Source of the DNA: a bacterium | Lineage (GTDB): Bacteria > Bdellovibrionota > UBA1018 | Assembly (NCBI GenBank): GCA_019751945.1 | Contig: JAIEMT010000014.1 | Location: 1-64,000 of the forward strand | Direction of reading: 5' to 3' | DNA: 64,000 nucleotides | In this document: positions 61,958-64,000 of the stretch, piece after piece | Layout: every line of letters begins with the position of its first letter | Position numbering within the stretch: the first letter of the stretch is position 1 | Translations under genes and position numbers: made by a program | Notes under the pieces: generated by a model | The model's input: only the letters and a program-made list of their open reading frames with translations | Told to the model about the DNA's origin: nothing | Database searches by the model: none

Positions 61958-62362
61958 GTGATTAGCCTCAATTTTTTATCTGGAACTGTAGGCTTAAATA
62001 AAGCGACGCATCCTTGGCTGCAATGTCAGCTGGAGCTTCAATTTCCCCAAAGCGAACTTCAACAGCTCGAGTCCGCACTGATTTCTGTTTATCAAGGAAC
62101 GGAAACAGAAGCGCGTTTGCTGCTTCCATCTAGTTGGACGGTGTATTTTAAAAAACGCGATAGCGATAGCCAGCTCTTCCTAGCGCATCCCGCGCCAGAT
62201 ACCTGGGTGGCGACTTGCGCATTAAATCCAGCGCTTGCAGAGGCGTTAGTTTTAGCAGTTCAAGACCTGTTAGGAACTGGAACCGAATTTCATCTGAGCC
62301 GGTTGAAACATGTCGGGAAGGTGAATCGCCTCAGCAATTTGGAAGTGCTGATTAAGAAGTAG
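61958..62362 (+). CDS. small protein of unknown function
   Basis: 134 residues from GTG 61958. There is no signal peptide and no membrane segment. The sequence has a Leu-rich first half (SALISVYQGTETEARLLLP) and Ala/Leu-rich helices near the end (LAEALVLAVQDLLGTG). No family recognised and no good ribosome site. It diverges from the YhhQ gene with 23 bp between starts and overlaps the AI-2E family gene by 11 bp tail to tail. Confidence 0.55.
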   Translation: MISLNFLSGTVGLNKATHPWLQCQLELQFPQSELQQLESALISVYQGTETEARLLLPSSWTVYFKKRDSDSQLFLAHPAPDTWVATCALNPALAEALVLAVQDLLGTGTEFHLSRLKHVGKVNRLSNLEVLIKK

Positions 62363-63425
62363 ATCTTCGGACTTTGCGCTCCGTGTAGATGGCCGCGTAG
62401 ACTTCCATTGCAACCACTTTAAAAATAGCAGCGACAGGAATGGAGATGAGCATTCCAATCAATCCATAGTAGCGTTGCCCGACAGCGACTGCGGCAAGCA
62501 AAATAAGGGGATGCAGATTCACCAGTTTTGCCACGATGATTGGAAAGATCACGACAGTGTCAATGATGTTGGCAAATGCGTAAACGGCGACCGCGGGCCA
62601 TAGGAATTCATTGAGCTGGGGGTCCATGAAAAAGAGAGCAATGCCTGGCACTGCACCAATCACTGGACCGATGTAGGGAATCACATTGGTCACGCCAGCA
62701 AAAAAACCGAGCATGAGTGCATATGGTGCTCCAGCGATGGCCAAACCAACTGTAGTGATCAGGCCCACTAAGAAGGCCTCAATCAGCTTCGCGCGCAAAT
62801 AGTCGGATAGAGCGACCGTAATCTGATGACTGATTAAGAAAAAAGATTCGAAGAAACGGTTTGGGACCAGCTGAAAAAAACTTCTGCGAATCTTTCTACC
62901 GTCATTCAGTAAAAAATAAGTGAGCAGCGGAACTAAGAATACGCAGACCATAAGGTCGCCCATCACTCCGGTGCCGTTGTTCACGAACCATTGACCCGTA
63001 CTTCTGCTCCAGGCGATCAGAGAGTCGGTGGGGCTCACCGAGCTAATGGCTGGAAACTTCTGCTTGAGAGATTCTTCCATCATTCGGCAGCGCTCGATAG
63101 CGTTCGCGTAGTAGGTGTCAGCTTTTACCTGAAAGGAGTCCCACTCCAGATTGCCTGCCTTCAATGCAAACGCAATGGTGAGCGTGCAGACCACTGCCAT
63201 GCCGCTAAACACCACGAGTGTGGCTATTGAACGCGTGTAGCCGCGTCTTTCCAATACAGCAACGAGCGGGGAAAGAAACATCGTGAGCATCACCGAGAGT
63301 AAGGTGGGGGTAGAAAGAGCGGGCGTGAGAAAGAATAGGGCAAGAGTTCCTGCTCCGGCTAAGAGTACGAATGCGAGTTTGAAAATATCCCGGCGCAGGC
63401 CCGGGTCCAAACGTGGCGTCTTCAC
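62352..63425 (-). CDS. AI-2E family transporter
   Basis: 357 residues with about eight membrane helices. The family layout is visible: a helical bundle with LTPALSTPTLLSVMLTMFLSPLVA, a cytoplasmic loop, then YLRAKLIEAFLVGLITTVGLAI and PYIGPVIGAVPGIALFF. Members range from autoinducer-2 exporters to Na+/H+ antiporters, so the substrate is not clear. It overlaps the cyclic-nucleotide-binding gene upstream (ATGA), so the two are expressed together. Confidence 0.9.
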   Translation of the reverse strand: MKTPRLDPGLRRDIFKLAFVLLAGAGTLALFFLTPALSTPTLLSVMLTMFLSPLVAVLERRGYTRSIATLVVFSGMAVVCTLTIAFALKAGNLEWDSFQVKADTYYANAIERCRMMEESLKQKFPAISSVSPTDSLIAWSRSTGQWFVNNGTGVMGDLMVCVFLVPLLTYFLLNDGRKIRRSFFQLVPNRFFESFFLISHQITVALSDYLRAKLIEAFLVGLITTVGLAIAGAPYALMLGFFAGVTNVIPYIGPVIGAVPGIALFFMDPQLNEFLWPAVAVYAFANIIDTVVIFPIIVAKLVNLHPLILLAAVAVGQRYYGLIGMLISIPVAAIFKVVAMEVYAAIYTERKVRRSTS

Positions 63426-63964
63426 GACGCGTCCTCGTGAATCTGTGCCATCTTTCTTGCGCGTGTGATGAGAGTAATTTTTTCGGTGGTTTCAAGCAGG
63501 CGCCGTGCGAGCACCGACGAAAGTTGATAAAGAATTTTCACGCCCATGGCAGGTTTACGTTGGAGAATTTCGGTGAGGTCTGGTTTGAAAAATCCGACGA
63601 GCACCGTACGCTCCGTAGCTACAGCCGTAGCGGTACGAAGATTTTCCTGGTCGACGAGGGCCACTTCCCCGAAGAAACTTCCGGCACCCAAAGTAGTTAC
63701 CAAGTTATCTCCATGGGGCGATTCAGTACTGATCGTAATGAGTCCGCGGGCAATGACGTACATTCCCAGGCCTCGGTCGCCTTGTTTAAATATGGCTTCG
63801 TCGGGTTGGTAGGTCCGCTCATAAACAAAGTGGGAGAGGTATCGAAGCTCCCGGCGAGTGAGGGTCTTAAACAGGACGTTTTGCTTTAAAACTTCGATGA
63901 CTCCGGTCTCGCCTCGGCCGATTTTAAAGAGATCTTCCCAGAAGAAGTGTGGGTGCTTCTGCAT
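63422..63964 (-). CDS. cyclic-nucleotide-binding domain protein
   Basis: 180 residues. One cNMP-binding domain: LFKTLTRRELRYLSHFV, then FKQGDRGLGMYVIARG, and the phosphate-binding cassette GSFFGEVALVDQENLRTATAVA is reduced here to FFGEVALVDQENLRTAT. There is no helix-turn-helix, so it is not a Crp-type regulator; the C-terminal part is a helix. It probably senses a cyclic nucleotide and acts on a partner, perhaps the permease encoded next to it. The last 36 bases of the window hold no feature. Confidence 0.85.
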   Translation of the reverse strand: MQKHPHFFWEDLFKIGRGETGVIEVLKQNVLFKTLTRRELRYLSHFVYERTYQPDEAIFKQGDRGLGMYVIARGLITISTESPHGDNLVTTLGAGSFFGEVALVDQENLRTATAVATERTVLVGFFKPDLTEILQRKPAMGVKILYQLSSVLARRLLETTEKITLITRARKMAQIHEDAS

Positions 63965-64000
63965 ACTTGGCTGATCGGCTAGTTTTCATGATAAATTAAA

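Noticed and set aside
1-64000. CRISPR arrays, rRNA, tRNA, prophage
   Set aside because: I looked for regular direct repeats with spacers, rRNA core sequences, tRNA-like cloverleaf ends and phage structural genes and saw none. A tRNA scan and an RNA family search would be the decisive tests.

Overview
The window looks like chromosomal DNA of a motile Gram-negative bacterium, most plausibly a member of Bdellovibrionota or a related delta-like lineage. This is inferred from gene content only: FlbD-MotA-MotB, very many signal-peptide lipoproteins and outer-membrane barrels of no known family, a family-5 uracil-DNA glycosylase, a DciA-type helicase loader, a GYF_2-like protein, HldD and LptE (so LPS is made), and moderate GC. 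Genes are densely packed and many overlap by ATGA or GTGA. I see no rRNA, tRNA, CRISPR array, prophage or insertion sequence.

Layout. 0-3.5 kb: an RDD-like membrane protein, then flbD-motA-motB. 3.5-8.6 kb: exported proteins, including two neighbouring genes with a related N-terminal domain, the second of which continues into a subtilisin-like protease. 8.6-13.3 kb: queF, an nfu-type Fe-S scaffold, an M48 metalloprotease and a GDPD-like protein. 13.2-16.0 kb: proton-translocating transhydrogenase with a split alpha subunit (pntAa, pntAb, pntB). 16.1-19.2 kb: an envelope operon of TPR-like protein, outer-membrane barrel and lipoprotein. 19.2-24.4 kb: a TetR-TolC-RND operon with no periplasmic adaptor. 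24.5-32.7 kb: a lipoprotein with one haem-c motif, then a compact seven-gene operon (apbE, FMN-binding protein, NapH/NapG-like polyferredoxin, porin, tatA, MshEN-like protein, ferredoxin reductase) with tatC divergent from it. 32.7-38.6 kb: a barrel, ettA, an HNH endonuclease, a 29-bp inverted repeat over a frameshifted gene remnant, and a Fic/Doc protein. 38.7-42.0 kb: clpS-clpA-aat, an N-degron cluster. 42.1-52.3 kb: two barrel-plus-large-lipoprotein pairs around four small genes. 52.3-57.3 kb: uracil-DNA glycosylase, then a cache-type sensor, alr, an MlaF-like ATPase and a GYF_2-like protein in overlapping order. 57.3-64 kb: housekeeping genes (GNAT, dciA, lptE-holA, rpsT, hldD), a queuosine-precursor transporter, an AI-2E family permease and a cyclic-nucleotide-binding protein.

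The most interesting system is the 25.5-32.7 kb operon. It combines a flavin transferase, its likely exported flavoprotein substrate, a membrane polyferredoxin with a twin-arginine signal in the middle of the chain, an outer-membrane porin with a long Ala/Pro/Lys spacer, the Tat translocase component TatA, and a cytoplasmic flavin reductase. I read it as a predicted envelope electron-transfer chain packaged with its own export genes; its donor and acceptor cannot be told from the sequence. Other points worth a second look are the domain-fused subtilase with an Asp in the oxyanion-hole position, the adaptor-less RND pump, the paired barrel/lipoprotein modules, and the perfect inverted repeat at 37.6 kb.
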